DNA of 64,000 nt from Streptomyces hokutonensis (GTDB lineage: Bacteria > Actinomycetota > Actinomycetes > Streptomycetales > Streptomycetaceae). A program made the translations under genes and the position numbers. The stretch spans positions 1 through 64,000 of the forward strand of contig NZ_BARG01000075.1 in the NCBI RefSeq assembly GCF_000376565.1, read 5' to 3'. Below the pieces are notes generated by a model. It searched no databases. It was not told where the DNA came from and saw nothing but the letters and a program-made list of their open reading frames with translations. This document shows positions 33,273-42,507 of this stretch, piece after piece. Numbering within the stretch: the stretch's first letter is position 1; each line of letters starts with the position of its first letter.

Positions 33273-34394
33273 TCAGCGGCGCGACATGTAGATGTCGAGT
33301 GCCTTGTGGAGCAGCTTGTTGAGCGGGAAGTCCCACTCGCCGAGGTACTCGGCGGCCTGCCCGCCGGTGCCCACCTTGAACTGGATCAGACCGAAGAGGT
33401 GGTCCGTCTCGTCCAGCGAGTCGGAGATGCCGCGCAGGTCGTACACGGTGGCGCCGAGCGCGTAGGCGTCGCGCAGCATCCGCCACTGCATCGCGTTCGA
33501 GGGCCGGACCTCACGGCCGATGTTGTCGGAGGCGCCGTAGGAGTACCAGACGTGTCCGCCGACCACGAGCATCGTCGCCGCCGACAGGTTCACCCCGTTG
33601 TGCCGGGCGAAGTACAGCCGCATCCGGTTGGGGTCCTCGGTGTTGAGGGCCGTCCACATGCGCTGGAAGTACGACAGCGGGCGGGGCCGGAAGTGGTCGC
33701 GCACGGCCGTGATCTCGTACAGCCGCTGCCATTCCTCGAGGTCGTGGTAGCCGCCCTGGACGACCTCGACACCGGCCTTCTCGGCCTTCTTGATGTTGCG
33801 GCGCCACAGCTGGTTGAAGTTCTTGTGGACCTCCTCCAGCGAGCGGTTCGCCAGCGGCACCTGGTAGACGTAGCGCGGCTGGACGTCGCCGAAGCCGGCG
33901 CCGCCGTCCTCGCCCTGCTGCCAGCCCATACGGCGCAGCTTGTCGGCCACCTCGAAGGCGCGCGGCTCGATGTAGTCGGCCTCGATGTCGCGCAGCCGCT
34001 TCACGTCCGGGTTCTGGATGCCCGCCTTGATGGAGGTGGCCTCCCAGCGCCGGATGATGACCGGCGGGCCCATCTTCACCGAGAAGGCGCCCTGCTGCTT
34101 GAGGTGGGCCAGCATCGGCTGGATCCAGTCGTCCAGATTCGGCGCGAACCAGTTGATGACCGGGCCCTCGGGCAGATAGGCCAAGTAGCGCTTGATCTTG
34201 GGGAGTTGGCGGTAGAGAACCAGGCCCACACCGACCAGCTCGCCGGTCTTCTCGTCGAACCAGCCGAGGTTCTCGGAGCGCCACTCCGCCTTCACATCAG
34301 CCCATGCCGGGACCTGCATGTGGCTAGCCGACGGCAGGCTCTGGATGAATGCCAGATGCTGCTCTCGGCTGATGGTCCTCAGGGTCAGGCTCAT
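33273..34394 (-). CDS. femX: FemX-type peptidoglycan bridge aminoacyltransferase
   Basis: The 373-residue protein has the two GNAT-like FemABX subdomains: QVPAWADVKAEWRSENLGW at the start, the KRYLAYLPEGPVINW strand, and a C-terminal block with AATMLVVGGHVWYSYGAS and YDLRGISDSLDETDHLFGL. FemX uses glycyl-tRNA to add the first glycine to the lipid II stem (LL-diaminopimelate in Streptomyces) at the inner membrane face. ATG at 34394 begins MSLTLRTISREQ, the normal start; the frame is open to 34640. Located upstream of the racemase-like gene in one probable operon. Confidence 0.92.
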   Translation of the reverse strand: MSLTLRTISREQHLAFIQSLPSASHMQVPAWADVKAEWRSENLGWFDEKTGELVGVGLVLYRQLPKIKRYLAYLPEGPVINWFAPNLDDWIQPMLAHLKQQGAFSVKMGPPVIIRRWEATSIKAGIQNPDVKRLRDIEADYIEPRAFEVADKLRRMGWQQGEDGGAGFGDVQPRYVYQVPLANRSLEEVHKNFNQLWRRNIKKAEKAGVEVVQGGYHDLEEWQRLYEITAVRDHFRPRPLSYFQRMWTALNTEDPNRMRLYFARHNGVNLSAATMLVVGGHVWYSYGASDNIGREVRPSNAMQWRMLRDAYALGATVYDLRGISDSLDETDHLFGLIQFKVGTGGQAAEYLGEWDFPLNKLLHKALDIYMSRR

Positions 34395-34572
34395 TCGGGG
34401 CGCTCCTCGGGCTGGTGTGTCCCCATGGGTACAGGGGCTCCGGCTCTCGCGCCGAAGCCTACTGCGCCTTGCGAGCGCCCCGACTGGGCGTATGCAACCT
34501 TCGCCTCGGCCTGTGGGTCGCCGAGGCGTTCCGTGGTGTTTTACGCGGTGTTCGGACCGTGGTGCCGAAGCG

Positions 34573-34887
34573 TCAGCTGATGACACCGCCGAACAGTCCG
34601 CCGTGCGCCATGCCGAGGAAGAACCCGACACCCGCGGCACCGAGACCCAGGATCAGGCCGAAGCGTTCCCTCGTCGTCTCCGAGATCCACTGGCCGTAGG
34701 CGCCGGTGAGGATCCCCACCAGGCCGGTCCATGAGCTGAGCAGATGCAGGTGGTGGAAGAAGCCCGTGACGAACGCGGTCAGCCCGAGCACCACGGTCAC
34801 CGCGAGCAGCGTGTCCTGGAGCGGATGGGGCTTGCCGTCCGTGGCGAAAAGGGAACCGGCGGTGTTGGGTCGCAATGCCTGTGCCAT
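34573..34887 (-). CDS. Small integral membrane protein
   Basis: The 104-residue protein has three likely membrane segments: about 27-47 (LLAVTVVLGLTAFVTGFFHH), 52-66, and 75-104 (FGLILGLGAAGVGFFLGMAH), and begins MAQALRPNTAGSLFATDG. ATG at 34887 follows CAGGAGG. The family is conserved in Streptomyces between femX and rpsF; its function is unknown. Confidence 0.8.
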   Translation of the reverse strand: MAQALRPNTAGSLFATDGKPHPLQDTLLAVTVVLGLTAFVTGFFHHLHLLSSWTGLVGILTGAYGQWISETTRERFGLILGLGAAGVGFFLGMAHGGLFGGVIS

Positions 34888-35166
34888 GTGGCACCTCCTG
34901 CGGAAGGCGGCGCGTCGTCGCGCCGGACACACCCGATGTGTACAGATTGACGCTCTCCGCCACCGGATTTCAACCGGAAGCCGGTGTGCGGGTAGTCTGT
35001 ACCCTCTGCACTGGTGTCTGCCCACGTCGTCACGGATCGGAATCCCCGCAAGGGGCACCCGATGTCAGTGGCGGCTGTTTTACTGGCACACACTGTTGCT
35101 TACGCATCACAACCCTCCTGCCACGGATCGACCGTGGCCGCTGAGTCCAAAGGAGGTGGGTTCCAC

Positions 35167-35457
35167 ATGCGTCACTACGAGGTGATGGTCATCCTCGACC
35201 CCGATCTGGAGGAGCGCGCTGTCTCCCCCCTGATCGAGAACTTCCTCTCCGTCGTCCGTGAGGGCAACGGAAAGGTCGAGAAGGTCGACACCTGGGGCCG
35301 TCGTCGTCTCTCGTACGAGATCAAGAAGAAGCCCGAGGGCATCTACTCGGTCATCGACCTGCAGGCTGAGCCTGCGGTCGTCAAGGAGCTCGACCGCCAG
35401 ATGAACCTGAACGAGTCGGTCCTCCGGACCAAGGTCCTCCGCCCCGAGACCCACTGA
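35167..35457 (+). CDS. rpsF: 30S ribosomal protein S6
   Basis: The 96-residue protein begins [20 protein letters not shown] and has the S6 core [20 protein letters not shown]. It binds 16S rRNA together with S18, encoded two genes downstream. ATG at 35167 follows AAAGGAGGTGGG; the open frame reaching 35014 is leader. The 279-bp gap upstream (34888-35166) is divergent from the small membrane protein gene. Long rpsF leaders in other bacteria bind S6:S18 for feedback, but I could not confirm such a structure here. Confidence 0.98.
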
Positions 35458-35537
35458 GCATCTAGCTCAGCTGATCTCGGGATCCGAGTAGCAGCAGCAC
35501 CAAGCAGCCAGCAGCAAACCCGCCGAGAGGTTCCCCC

Positions 35538-36143
35538 ATGGCAGGCGAGACCGTCATCACGGTCGTCGGCAATCTTGTCGACGACCCCGAGCTGCGCTTC
35601 ACCCCTTCCGGTGCGGCGGTCGCGAAGTTCCGTGTCGCGTCCACTCCCCGCACCTTCGACCGCCAGACGAACGAGTGGAAGGACGGCGAAAGCCTCTTCC
35701 TCACCTGCTCGGTCTGGCGTCAGGCGGCGGAGAACGTCGCCGAATCGCTCCAGCGAGGCATGCGCGTCATCGTGCAGGGCCGGTTGAAGCAGCGGTCCTA
35801 CGAGGACCGTGAGGGCGTCAAGCGCACGGTCTACGAACTGGACGTCGAAGAAGTCGGCGCCAGCCTGCGCAGTGCCACGGCCAAGGTCACCAAGACCGCC
35901 GGTGGCGCTCGCGGTGGCCAGGGCGGCGGCTTCGGCGGCGGCGGTGGTGGCGGCCAGGGTGGCGGCGGCTGGGGTGGAAACTCCGGCGGCGGTCAGCCGG
36001 CCGGCGGCGCTCCCGCCGACGACCCGTGGGCGACCGGCGCTCCCGCCGGTGGCAACCAGGGCGGCGGCGGTGGCGGCTGGGGTGGAAACTCCGGCGGCGG
36101 TGCCGGCGGTGGCGGCGGCTACTCGGACGAACCCCCCTTCTAG
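35538..36143 (+). CDS. ssb: Single-stranded DNA-binding protein
   Basis: The 201-residue protein has an OB fold at about 1-112 (GETVITVVGNLVDDPELRFT, VWRQAAENVAESLQRGMRVI) and a Gly-rich linker with repeats of GGGWGGNSGGG. The acidic tip DEPPF recruits replication and repair partners. It coats single-stranded DNA during replication and is the essential SSB type encoded between rpsF and rpsR. The linker holds two near-identical 14-residue blocks, at about 144-157 and 177-190. ATG at 35538. Confidence 0.97.
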   Translation: MAGETVITVVGNLVDDPELRFTPSGAAVAKFRVASTPRTFDRQTNEWKDGESLFLTCSVWRQAAENVAESLQRGMRVIVQGRLKQRSYEDREGVKRTVYELDVEEVGASLRSATAKVTKTAGGARGGQGGGFGGGGGGGQGGGGWGGNSGGGQPAGGAPADDPWATGAPAGGNQGGGGGGWGGNSGGGAGGGGGYSDEPPF

Positions 36144-36200
36144 GCCTCCGGGCCGAGGGTGGGTCGTACCCACACTTCTTGATCACACAGGAGATACACC

Positions 36201-36437
36201 ATGGCGAAGCCGCCTGTGCGCAAGCCGAAGAAGAAGGTCTGCGCATTCTGCAAGGACAAGGTCCAGTACGTGGACTACAAGGACACGAACATGCTGCGGA
36301 AGTTCATTTCCGACCGCGGCAAGATCCGTGCCCGCCGCGTGACCGGCAACTGCACGCAGCACCAGCGTGACGTCGCCACGGCCGTGAAGAACAGCCGTGA
36401 GATGGCGCTGCTGCCCTACACCTCCACCGCGCGATAA
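36201..36437 (+). CDS. rpsR: 30S ribosomal protein S18 (cysteine-containing form)
   Basis: The 78-residue protein has VCAFCKDK (C14, C17) and GNCTQHQRD (C51, H54), a set that can bind zinc. Many actinobacteria also encode a cysteine-free, zinc-starvation S18 paralogue elsewhere; this one is the zinc-replete form in the rpsF-ssb-rpsR-rplI operon. S18 pairs with S6 on the 30S platform. ATG at 36201 after GGAGATACACC. Confidence 0.97.
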   Translation: MAKPPVRKPKKKVCAFCKDKVQYVDYKDTNMLRKFISDRGKIRARRVTGNCTQHQRDVATAVKNSREMALLPYTSTAR

Positions 36438-36455
36438 GGGAAGGGTGACCGACCA

Positions 36456-36902
36456 ATGAAGATCATCCTCACCCACGAGGTCTCCGGCCTCGGTGCCGCG
36501 GGCGACGTCGTCGACGTCAAGGACGGTTACGCTCGCAACTACCTGATCCCGCGGAAGTTCGCTATCCGCTGGACCAAGGGTGGCGAGAAGGACGTCGAGC
36601 AGATCCGTCGTGCTCGCAAGATCCACGAGATCCAGACCATCGAGCAGGCCAACTCTGTGAAGGCCCAGCTCGAGGGCGTCAAGGTTCGTCTGGCCGTCCG
36701 CTCCGGCGACGCCGGTCGTCTCTTCGGCTCCGTCACCCCAGCCGACATCGCTTCGGCGATCAAGGCTTCCGGTGGCCCCGAGGTCGACAAGCGTCGTATC
36801 GAGCTGTCTGCCCCGATCAAGACGCTGGGCGCCCACGAGACGTCTGTGCGTCTGCACCCCGAGGTTGCCGCCAAGGTCAACATCGAGGTCATCGCGGCCT
36901 GA
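36456..36902 (+). CDS. rplI: 50S ribosomal protein L9
   Basis: The 148-residue protein begins MKIILTHEVSGLGAAGDVVD, the L9 N-terminal domain with the VKDGYARNYLIPR signature at about 23-35. A connecting helix and the C-terminal rRNA-binding domain (LFGSVTPADIA) follow. ATG at 36456. Last gene of the ribosomal/ssb operon and followed by a terminator. Confidence 0.98.
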   Translation: MKIILTHEVSGLGAAGDVVDVKDGYARNYLIPRKFAIRWTKGGEKDVEQIRRARKIHEIQTIEQANSVKAQLEGVKVRLAVRSGDAGRLFGSVTPADIASAIKASGGPEVDKRRIELSAPIKTLGAHETSVRLHPEVAAKVNIEVIAA

Positions 36903-36925
36903 CCGCCGCGCTCGGCATAGCTGAG

Positions 36926-36959
36926 AGAGGGGCCGTACCCGTTGGGGTGCGGCCCCTCT
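36926..36959 (+). terminator. Terminator after rplI
   Basis: A 10-bp stem AGAGGGGCCG / CGGCCCCTCT with a 14-nt loop that itself pairs (TACCC/GGGGTG), 23 nt after the stop. Confidence 0.8.
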
Positions 36960-37020
36960 GCCGTGCTCGGGGCTGGGCAGACCCTGGCTCGCATGTTGGG
37001 GGCGGTGCTACGGCGCTCAT

Positions 37021-37034
37021 GTTTCACGTGAAAC
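37021..37034. other. parS: parS site, exact GTTTCACGTGAAAC
   Basis: Exact site in the rplI/MATE convergent gap, 29 bp from a second site at 37050. Confidence 0.95.
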
Positions 37035-37049
37035 GTGGCAGCGCGCGGT

Positions 37050-37063
37050 GTTTCACGTGAAAC
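37050..37063. other. parS: parS site, exact GTTTCACGTGAAAC
   Basis: Exact site, ending 2 nt from the stop codon of the minus-strand MATE gene. Tandem with 37021. Confidence 0.95.
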
Positions 37064-37065
37064 GG

Positions 37066-38403
37066 TCAGCGGGTCGCGCCCGTGACGACCCAGCGACCCG
37101 AGCGAGTGCGCAGCAAGAGCGTCAGCATGCGCACCGTCATCATCAGAGTCATCGCTCCCCAGAGAGCGGTCAGTCCGGCACCGAAGGCCGGCACGAGCAG
37201 GGCCACCGGGGCGAAGACCGCCAGGGTCACCAGCATCGCTCCTGCGAGATACGGCCCGTCTCCCGCGCCCATGAGCACTCCGTCGAGGACGAAGACGACA
37301 CCGCAGATCGGCTGCGAGAGCGCCACCATGATCAGGGCTGGGAGGGCTGTGTCCTTGACGGTGGAGTCGCTGGTGAACAAGGGGAGGAGCAGCGGGCGGG
37401 ACACGATCACCAGGAGGCCGAGCACCACTCCGACGGCGATGCCCCACTGCACCATGCGGCGGCAGGCGGCTCGGGCGCCCTGTGGATCGTCCGCACCGAG
37501 GTAGCGGCCGATGATGGCCTGGCCCGCGATGGCGATGGCGTCGAGTGCGAAGGCCAGCAGAGACCACAGCGACAGGATGATCTGGTGGGCGGCGATGTCG
37601 GCATCCCCCAGCCGGGCGGCGACCGCCGTCGCGATCAGGAGGATCGCTCTCAGGGAGAGCGTGCGCACCAGGAGAGGTGCACCTGCCTGCGCCGAGGCTC
37701 GGATCCCGGTCGCGTCGGGGCGGAGCGAGGCACCGTGCCGGCGAGCTCCGCGGACGACCACGACGAGATAAACAGCGGCCATCCCCCATTGGGCGATGAC
37801 GGTGCCCCAGGCGGAACCGGCGATGCCGAGGTCGGCGCCGTAGACGAGCCCCAGGTTGAGGACGCCGTTGGCGACGAAGCCTGTGATGGCGACGTACAGC
37901 GGTGTCTTTGTGTTCTGCAGTCCGCGCAGGACTCCGGTGGCGGCGAGTACGACCAGCATGGCCGGGATGCCGAGGGAGGAGATCCGGAGATAGGTGGACG
38001 CGTAGGGGGCCGCCGTTTCCGAGGCGCCGAAGAGGCCGACGAGGGAGGGGGCCGCGGGGAGAACGACGGCGATGACGGTGGCACCGATCAGCAGGGCGAG
38101 CCAGATGCCGTCCATGCCCTGGCGGATGGCTGCCTGGAGATCACCTGAGCCGACCCGTCGGGCGACGGCCGCGGTGGTGGCGTAGGCGAGGAAGACGAAG
38201 ACGCTCACGGCTGTCGTCAGGAGGGCGGAAGCCACGCCGAGTCCGGCGAGTTGTGCGGTGCCGAGATGGCCCACGATCGCGCTGTCGGCCATGACGAAGA
38301 GGGGCTCGGCGACGAGTGCGCCGAAGGCCGGGACGGCCAGCATGACGATCTCGCGGTCGTGCCGGCGTCGGGTGGCCCTGGTGGTCGCGGGAGCCTGTGT
38401 CAT
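37066..38403 (-). CDS. MATE family efflux transporter (DinF-like)
   Basis: The 445-residue protein has 12 predicted membrane segments in two similar halves, with the MATE signatures PLFVMADSAIVGHLGTAQLA in the first half and LRGLQNTKTPLYVAITGFVA. It exports cationic or other organic compounds using a Na+ or H+ gradient; the substrate is unknown. Read on the minus strand, TAGATT ends 7 nt before the ATG at 38403 with no ribosome site, so the mRNA is probably leaderless. GTG 38409 is an alternative start. Confidence 0.9.
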   Translation of the reverse strand: MTQAPATTRATRRRHDREIVMLAVPAFGALVAEPLFVMADSAIVGHLGTAQLAGLGVASALLTTAVSVFVFLAYATTAAVARRVGSGDLQAAIRQGMDGIWLALLIGATVIAVVLPAAPSLVGLFGASETAAPYASTYLRISSLGIPAMLVVLAATGVLRGLQNTKTPLYVAITGFVANGVLNLGLVYGADLGIAGSAWGTVIAQWGMAAVYLVVVVRGARRHGASLRPDATGIRASAQAGAPLLVRTLSLRAILLIATAVAARLGDADIAAHQIILSLWSLLAFALDAIAIAGQAIIGRYLGADDPQGARAACRRMVQWGIAVGVVLGLLVIVSRPLLLPLFTSDSTVKDTALPALIMVALSQPICGVVFVLDGVLMGAGDGPYLAGAMLVTLAVFAPVALLVPAFGAGLTALWGAMTLMMTVRMLTLLLRTRSGRWVVTGATR

Positions 38404-38863
38404 GAGCACTAATCTAATCGTCCACAGGTAAGAGATGCAATTGCTATGTGACCCTTACCTCTGATCTCGCCTCGTGTCCCCTCGCGCACTGTTCGAAGCG
38501 ATCTTGGTCCGGCTGGAGAAGTTTTTCTTCTGCACAGCCGGTGGATGGGGAAAGGGCAGGTCAGATGGGTCGCGTGCGGAAAGCGGAGGTCTTGTTCACA
38601 GGGCTGTCCACCGGGTCGTGCACAGGTTTTGGCGGGTTCTCCACAGCATCCGGGCCGTCGTCCACATGGCCTGTGGATAACCAGATTGGCTGACGGTGCC
38701 CGCGGGCCTACGGTGGACCGGCGCCCGCTCCGTCCGTCGGCCTGAGAACCATCACAAAACCGACGCGCCCGTACCGGAGTTGGGCGTCTCATTTGTCAGT
38801 GCCGTGCCGTAGAAATAAGGGGCACGGCGAGGTCCGCTCGGCGGACGGGAGGAGGTGGCTCGG
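38404..38863. promoter_or_regulatory. Divergent MATE / dnaB intergenic region with a DnaA-box cluster
   Basis: A 460-bp region without a credible gene. Between 38592 and 38680 it holds DnaA-box-like sequences: TTGTTCACA (38592), CTGTCCACC (38604), TTCTCCACA (38637), TCGTCCACA (38658) and TGTGGATAA (38672, inverted). All match TTGTCCACA at 7-8 of 9 positions. The dnaB promoter probably lies in or just after this cluster; the rest shows nothing recognisable. Confidence 0.65.
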
Positions 38864-40342
38864 TTGAGTATTTCCGAGCCCTTGGACGACCCGTGGGCCG
38901 ACAGCGGTCCAAGTGATCGTCTGCCCGCTTCCCGACGGCGCGGCGACGGAGGCCGGGGCCGCGACGAACAGCACGACCGCGGCCGGGAAGGCGGCGAGTG
39001 GGAGGGCGCGGGCTCGGCCTTCGAACGCGTACCGCCGCAGGACCTCGATGCCGAGCAGTCCGTACTCGGCGGCATGCTCCTGTCCAAGGACGCCATCGCC
39101 GACGTCGTCGAGGTCCTCAAGGGCCACGACTTCTACAAGCCCGCGCACGAGACGATCTACCAGGCGATCCTCGACGTCTACGCCAAGGGCGAGCCGGCCG
39201 ACCCGATCACCATCGCCGCCGAACTCACCAAGCGCGGCGAGATCAACAAGGTCGGCGGCGCATCGTATCTGCACACGCTCGTCCAGACCGTGCCGACGGC
39301 GGCCAACGCGGAGTACTACGCCGAAATCGTCCATGAGCGTGCCGTCCTGCGCCGCCTGGTCGAGGCCGGTACGCGCATCACGCAGATGGGATACGCGGCC
39401 GACGACGACGTCGACGAGATCGTCAACCGGGCCCAGGCCGAGATCTACGCCGTCACCGAGCAGCGGACCAGCGAGGACTACCTCCCGCTCGGCGACATCA
39501 TGGAGGGCGCGCTCGACGAGATCGAGGCGATCGGCTCGCGCAGCGGCGAGATGACGGGTGTGCCCACCGGGTTCACCGACCTCGACTCGCTCACCAACGG
39601 TCTGCACCCGGGCCAGATGATCGTCATCGCGGCCCGTCCCGCCATGGGCAAGTCCACACTCGCGCTGGACTTCGCGCGCGCGGCATCGATCAAGCACAAC
39701 CTGCCGAGCGTCATCTTCTCCCTCGAAATGGGGCGCAACGAGATCGCGATGCGTCTGCTGTCCGCCGAGGCCCGTGTCGCCCTGCACCACATGCGGTCCG
39801 GCACCATGACCGACGAGGACTGGACCCGCCTGGCCCGTCGGATGCCCGAGGTGTCGTCCGCGCCGCTCTACATCGACGACTCCCCGAACCTGTCGATGAT
39901 GGAGATCCGCGCGAAGTGCCGCCGGCTCAAGCAGCGCAGCGACATCAAGCTGGTGATCATCGACTATCTGCAGCTGATGCAGGCCGGCGGTTCCAAGCGC
40001 CAGGAGAGCCGTCAGCAGGAGGTCTCGGACATGTCCCGAAACCTCAAGCTCCTGGCCAAGGAGCTGGAGGTCCCGGTGATCGCGCTCTCACAGCTCAACC
40101 GTGGTCCCGAGCAGCGCACGGACAAGAAGCCGATGGTGTCCGACCTGCGTGAGTCCGGCTCCATCGAGCAGGACGCCGACATGGTCATCCTGCTGCACCG
40201 CGAGGACGCCTACGAGAAGGAGTCGCCGCGCGCGGGCGAGGCGGACATCATCGTGGGCAAGCACCGTAACGGCCCGACGGCGACGATCACCGTCGCCTTC
40301 CAGGGCCACTACTCGCGCTTCGTGGACATGGCGCAGACCTGA
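38864..40342 (+). CDS. dnaB: Replicative DNA helicase DnaB
   Basis: The 492-residue helicase has the N-terminal primase-binding domain (PPQDLDAEQSVLGGMLLSKD) and a RecA-type C-terminal domain with Walker A ARPAMGKST, Walker B KLVIIDYLQLM and the arginine-bearing IVGKHRNGPT. It unwinds the fork as a hexamer. I chose TTG at 38864, reading MSISEPLDDPWADSG, because GGGAGGAGG lies 9-12 nt before it; the frame opens at GTG 38855, which overlaps that site. There is no intein. A charged 50-residue N-terminal extension precedes the conserved part. Confidence 0.97.
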   Translation: MSISEPLDDPWADSGPSDRLPASRRRGDGGRGRDEQHDRGREGGEWEGAGSAFERVPPQDLDAEQSVLGGMLLSKDAIADVVEVLKGHDFYKPAHETIYQAILDVYAKGEPADPITIAAELTKRGEINKVGGASYLHTLVQTVPTAANAEYYAEIVHERAVLRRLVEAGTRITQMGYAADDDVDEIVNRAQAEIYAVTEQRTSEDYLPLGDIMEGALDEIEAIGSRSGEMTGVPTGFTDLDSLTNGLHPGQMIVIAARPAMGKSTLALDFARAASIKHNLPSVIFSLEMGRNEIAMRLLSAEARVALHHMRSGTMTDEDWTRLARRMPEVSSAPLYIDDSPNLSMMEIRAKCRRLKQRSDIKLVIIDYLQLMQAGGSKRQESRQQEVSDMSRNLKLLAKELEVPVIALSQLNRGPEQRTDKKPMVSDLRESGSIEQDADMVILLHREDAYEKESPRAGEADIIVGKHRNGPTATITVAFQGHYSRFVDMAQT

Positions 40343-40369
40343 CCGGGCGATGTGGGTGGGTGCTGCTGC

Positions 40370-40936
40370 TCAGCGCCTCGTCTCGTACCTGCTCAGGATC
40401 ACGCCGCCGGGAAGCGTCCGCGTCTCCACCAGGTTCAGGTTCACCCAGCTGTCCAGCGCGGTGAAGAACGGTGTGCCGCCGCCCACCAGGACTGGCGAAG
40501 TGGCCAGCACGTACTCGTCGATCAGCCCGGCCCGCATGGCCGCCCCGGCGAGCGTCGCGCCGCCGATGTCCATCGGGCCGCCGTCCTCGGCCTTGAGCCG
40601 GGTGATCTCGGCGACCGCGTCGCCGGTGACCAGGCGGGTGTTCCAGTCGACCTTGTCGGTCGTCGAGGAGAACACCACCTTCGCCATGTCCCTCCAGCGC
40701 CGCGCGAACTCGATCTCCGCCGGGGTGGCGCCCGGCTGTTGGTCGCCGGTCGGCCAGTAGGAGCTCATCGTCTGCCAGAGCTTGCGCCCGTACAGCGACA
40801 GGTCGGTCGCCTGCAACTGGTCGGACCAGAACTGGAACAACTCGTCGCTCGGCGGTCCGCCCCAGCCGATGTCGTCGCCGGGCGCGGCGATGTAGCCGTC
40901 CAGGGTCAGGTTCATGCCGTAGATCAGTTTCCGCAT
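40370..40936 (-). CDS. RibD C-terminal / dihydrofolate reductase-like protein
   Basis: The 188-residue protein has the family opening MRKLIYGMNLTLDGYIAAPG and the NADPH-binding stretch DIGGATLAGAAMRAGLIDEY (about 120-139). These proteins resemble the reductase half of RibD and dihydrofolate reductase; the actual substrate is usually unknown. ATG at 40936. It is convergent with dnaB across 27 bp without an obvious terminator. Confidence 0.85.
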   Translation of the reverse strand: MRKLIYGMNLTLDGYIAAPGDDIGWGGPPSDELFQFWSDQLQATDLSLYGRKLWQTMSSYWPTGDQQPGATPAEIEFARRWRDMAKVVFSSTTDKVDWNTRLVTGDAVAEITRLKAEDGGPMDIGGATLAGAAMRAGLIDEYVLATSPVLVGGGTPFFTALDSWVNLNLVETRTLPGGVILSRYETRR

Positions 40937-41106
40937 GCCGCCAGCCTTCCGTGAGTCGGTCTCACGCGTACGGACCGGCGCGGCACCGGAAACTCATCGG
41001 TATGTCATCGGCGGCGAGACGCTCCACGACCGTGGGCGGCCGGCCCAGTGCCGTGTCCCGGGAAATGTGCTCGACGTAGGGCAGTCCCGCCGGATGGACT
41101 GGGGGC

Positions 41107-42492
41107 ATGACGACATCTCAGGACGACCTGCTTCCCGCTACCCGCCGGGCGTTGCTGCACCGGATCGCCGTGGCCCAGGCCGAGGGGCGGGCACCGTCGT
41201 TGGTCGCGGCGGTGGTGCGGGACGGGCGGGCGGTGTGGCACGGTGCGCGGACCTCGGTGGACGGGCACGGGCCGGACGAGAACGTGCAGTACCGGATCGG
41301 CTCGATCACCAAGACGTTCACCGCCGTCCTGGTGCTCCGGCTGCGTGACGAAAGCGTCCTCGATCTCGGTGACCCCCTGGAGAAGCATCTGCCGGGCACC
41401 GGCGCGGGGGAGGCCACCATTGCCCAACTGCTCGCGCACACAAGCGGGTTGGCGGCCGAGTCACCCGCGCCCTGGTGGGAACGGACGCCCGGTTCCCTGC
41501 GCCCCGAACTCCGCGATGTGCTGGGCGAGCAGCCCCTGCTGCATCCGGTCGGCCGCCGGTTCCACTACTCGAACCCCGGATACACGCTGTTGGGCGCTCT
41601 CGTCGAGGAGCTGCGCGGTGCGCCCTGGGAGGACGTACTCCGGCGAGAAGTGCTCGAACCCCTGGGCCTCCGTCGCACGAGCGCTCAGCCTCAGGCACCC
41701 CACGCGGGCGGCTGGGCGGTGCATCCATGGGCCGACGCGCTGCTGCCGGAACCCGCCGAGGACCTCGGTCTCATGGCGTCGGCCGGTCAACTCTGGTCCA
41801 CCACCGGTGACTTGGCGCGGTTCGCGGTCTTCCTGGCCAACGGTGACGAACGGGTCCTGAGCGCGGAGTCCGTGCGGGAGATGCGAACCCCCGCCGCGCC
41901 GGCCGAGGCGGCCGATGTCGTGGACGGCGCCGCCTACGGTTTCGGCCTCCAGATTCAGCACCGCGACGGCCGCCTGCTCGTCGGCCACTCCGGATCGCTG
42001 CCCGGCTTCCTGGCGAACCTCACCATCAGCCTGGAGGACGACGTCGCGGCTGTGGTGCTGGCCAATTGCACCTCGGGACCGCTGCTGTCATCGCTGGGCG
42101 CCGAGCTCGTCGGTATCGTCGCCGAGGCCGAACCGAGGATTCCCGAGCCTTGGCGCCCGATGCCCGAAGTCGACGCCGCCGCACTGGAGTTGGCCGGCCA
42201 GTGGTACTGGGGCACGCACGGTTTCGCCCTGCGGCTGACGGCAGATGGAAAGGCCTCGCTGGAGCCGTTGGCGGGCAAGGGCCGCCGCTCACGTTTCCGG
42301 GCCAACGGTGACGGCACCTGGACCGGCCTGGAGGGCTACTACGCCGGAGAGCTCCTACGGCCCGTACGGCGCCCGGACGGGTCCGTCAGCCACCTGGACC
42401 TCGGATCGTTCGTCTTCACGCGGCAGCCGTACGACGAGAGCGCTTCTGTACCGGGTGGGGTGGACCCGGAGGGGTGGCGGGGGATCCGCTAG
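41107..42492 (+). CDS. Serine hydrolase of the beta-lactamase / class C family
   Basis: The 461-residue protein has the active-site motifs SITK (S66-K69), YSN (Y154) and HSG (VGHSGSLPG), characteristic of class C beta-lactamase-like hydrolases, plus a C-terminal lipocalin-like domain (about 350-440). There is no signal peptide, so it is probably cytoplasmic and more likely an esterase or peptidase than an antibiotic resistance enzyme. ATG at 41107. A parS in a 32-bp palindrome follows its stop by 15 nt. Confidence 0.85.
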   Translation: MTTSQDDLLPATRRALLHRIAVAQAEGRAPSLVAAVVRDGRAVWHGARTSVDGHGPDENVQYRIGSITKTFTAVLVLRLRDESVLDLGDPLEKHLPGTGAGEATIAQLLAHTSGLAAESPAPWWERTPGSLRPELRDVLGEQPLLHPVGRRFHYSNPGYTLLGALVEELRGAPWEDVLRREVLEPLGLRRTSAQPQAPHAGGWAVHPWADALLPEPAEDLGLMASAGQLWSTTGDLARFAVFLANGDERVLSAESVREMRTPAAPAEAADVVDGAAYGFGLQIQHRDGRLLVGHSGSLPGFLANLTISLEDDVAAVVLANCTSGPLLSSLGAELVGIVAEAEPRIPEPWRPMPEVDAAALELAGQWYWGTHGFALRLTADGKASLEPLAGKGRRSRFRANGDGTWTGLEGYYAGELLRPVRRPDGSVSHLDLGSFVFTRQPYDESASVPGGVDPEGWRGIR

Positions 42493-42507
42493 CCGTGGTG
42501 GTCGGGC

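Noticed and set aside
34888..35166. S6:S18 autoregulatory leader upstream of rpsF
   Set aside because: Position fits, but I could not identify the conserved bulged motif by eye, so I do not call it. A covariance-model search of the leader would decide.
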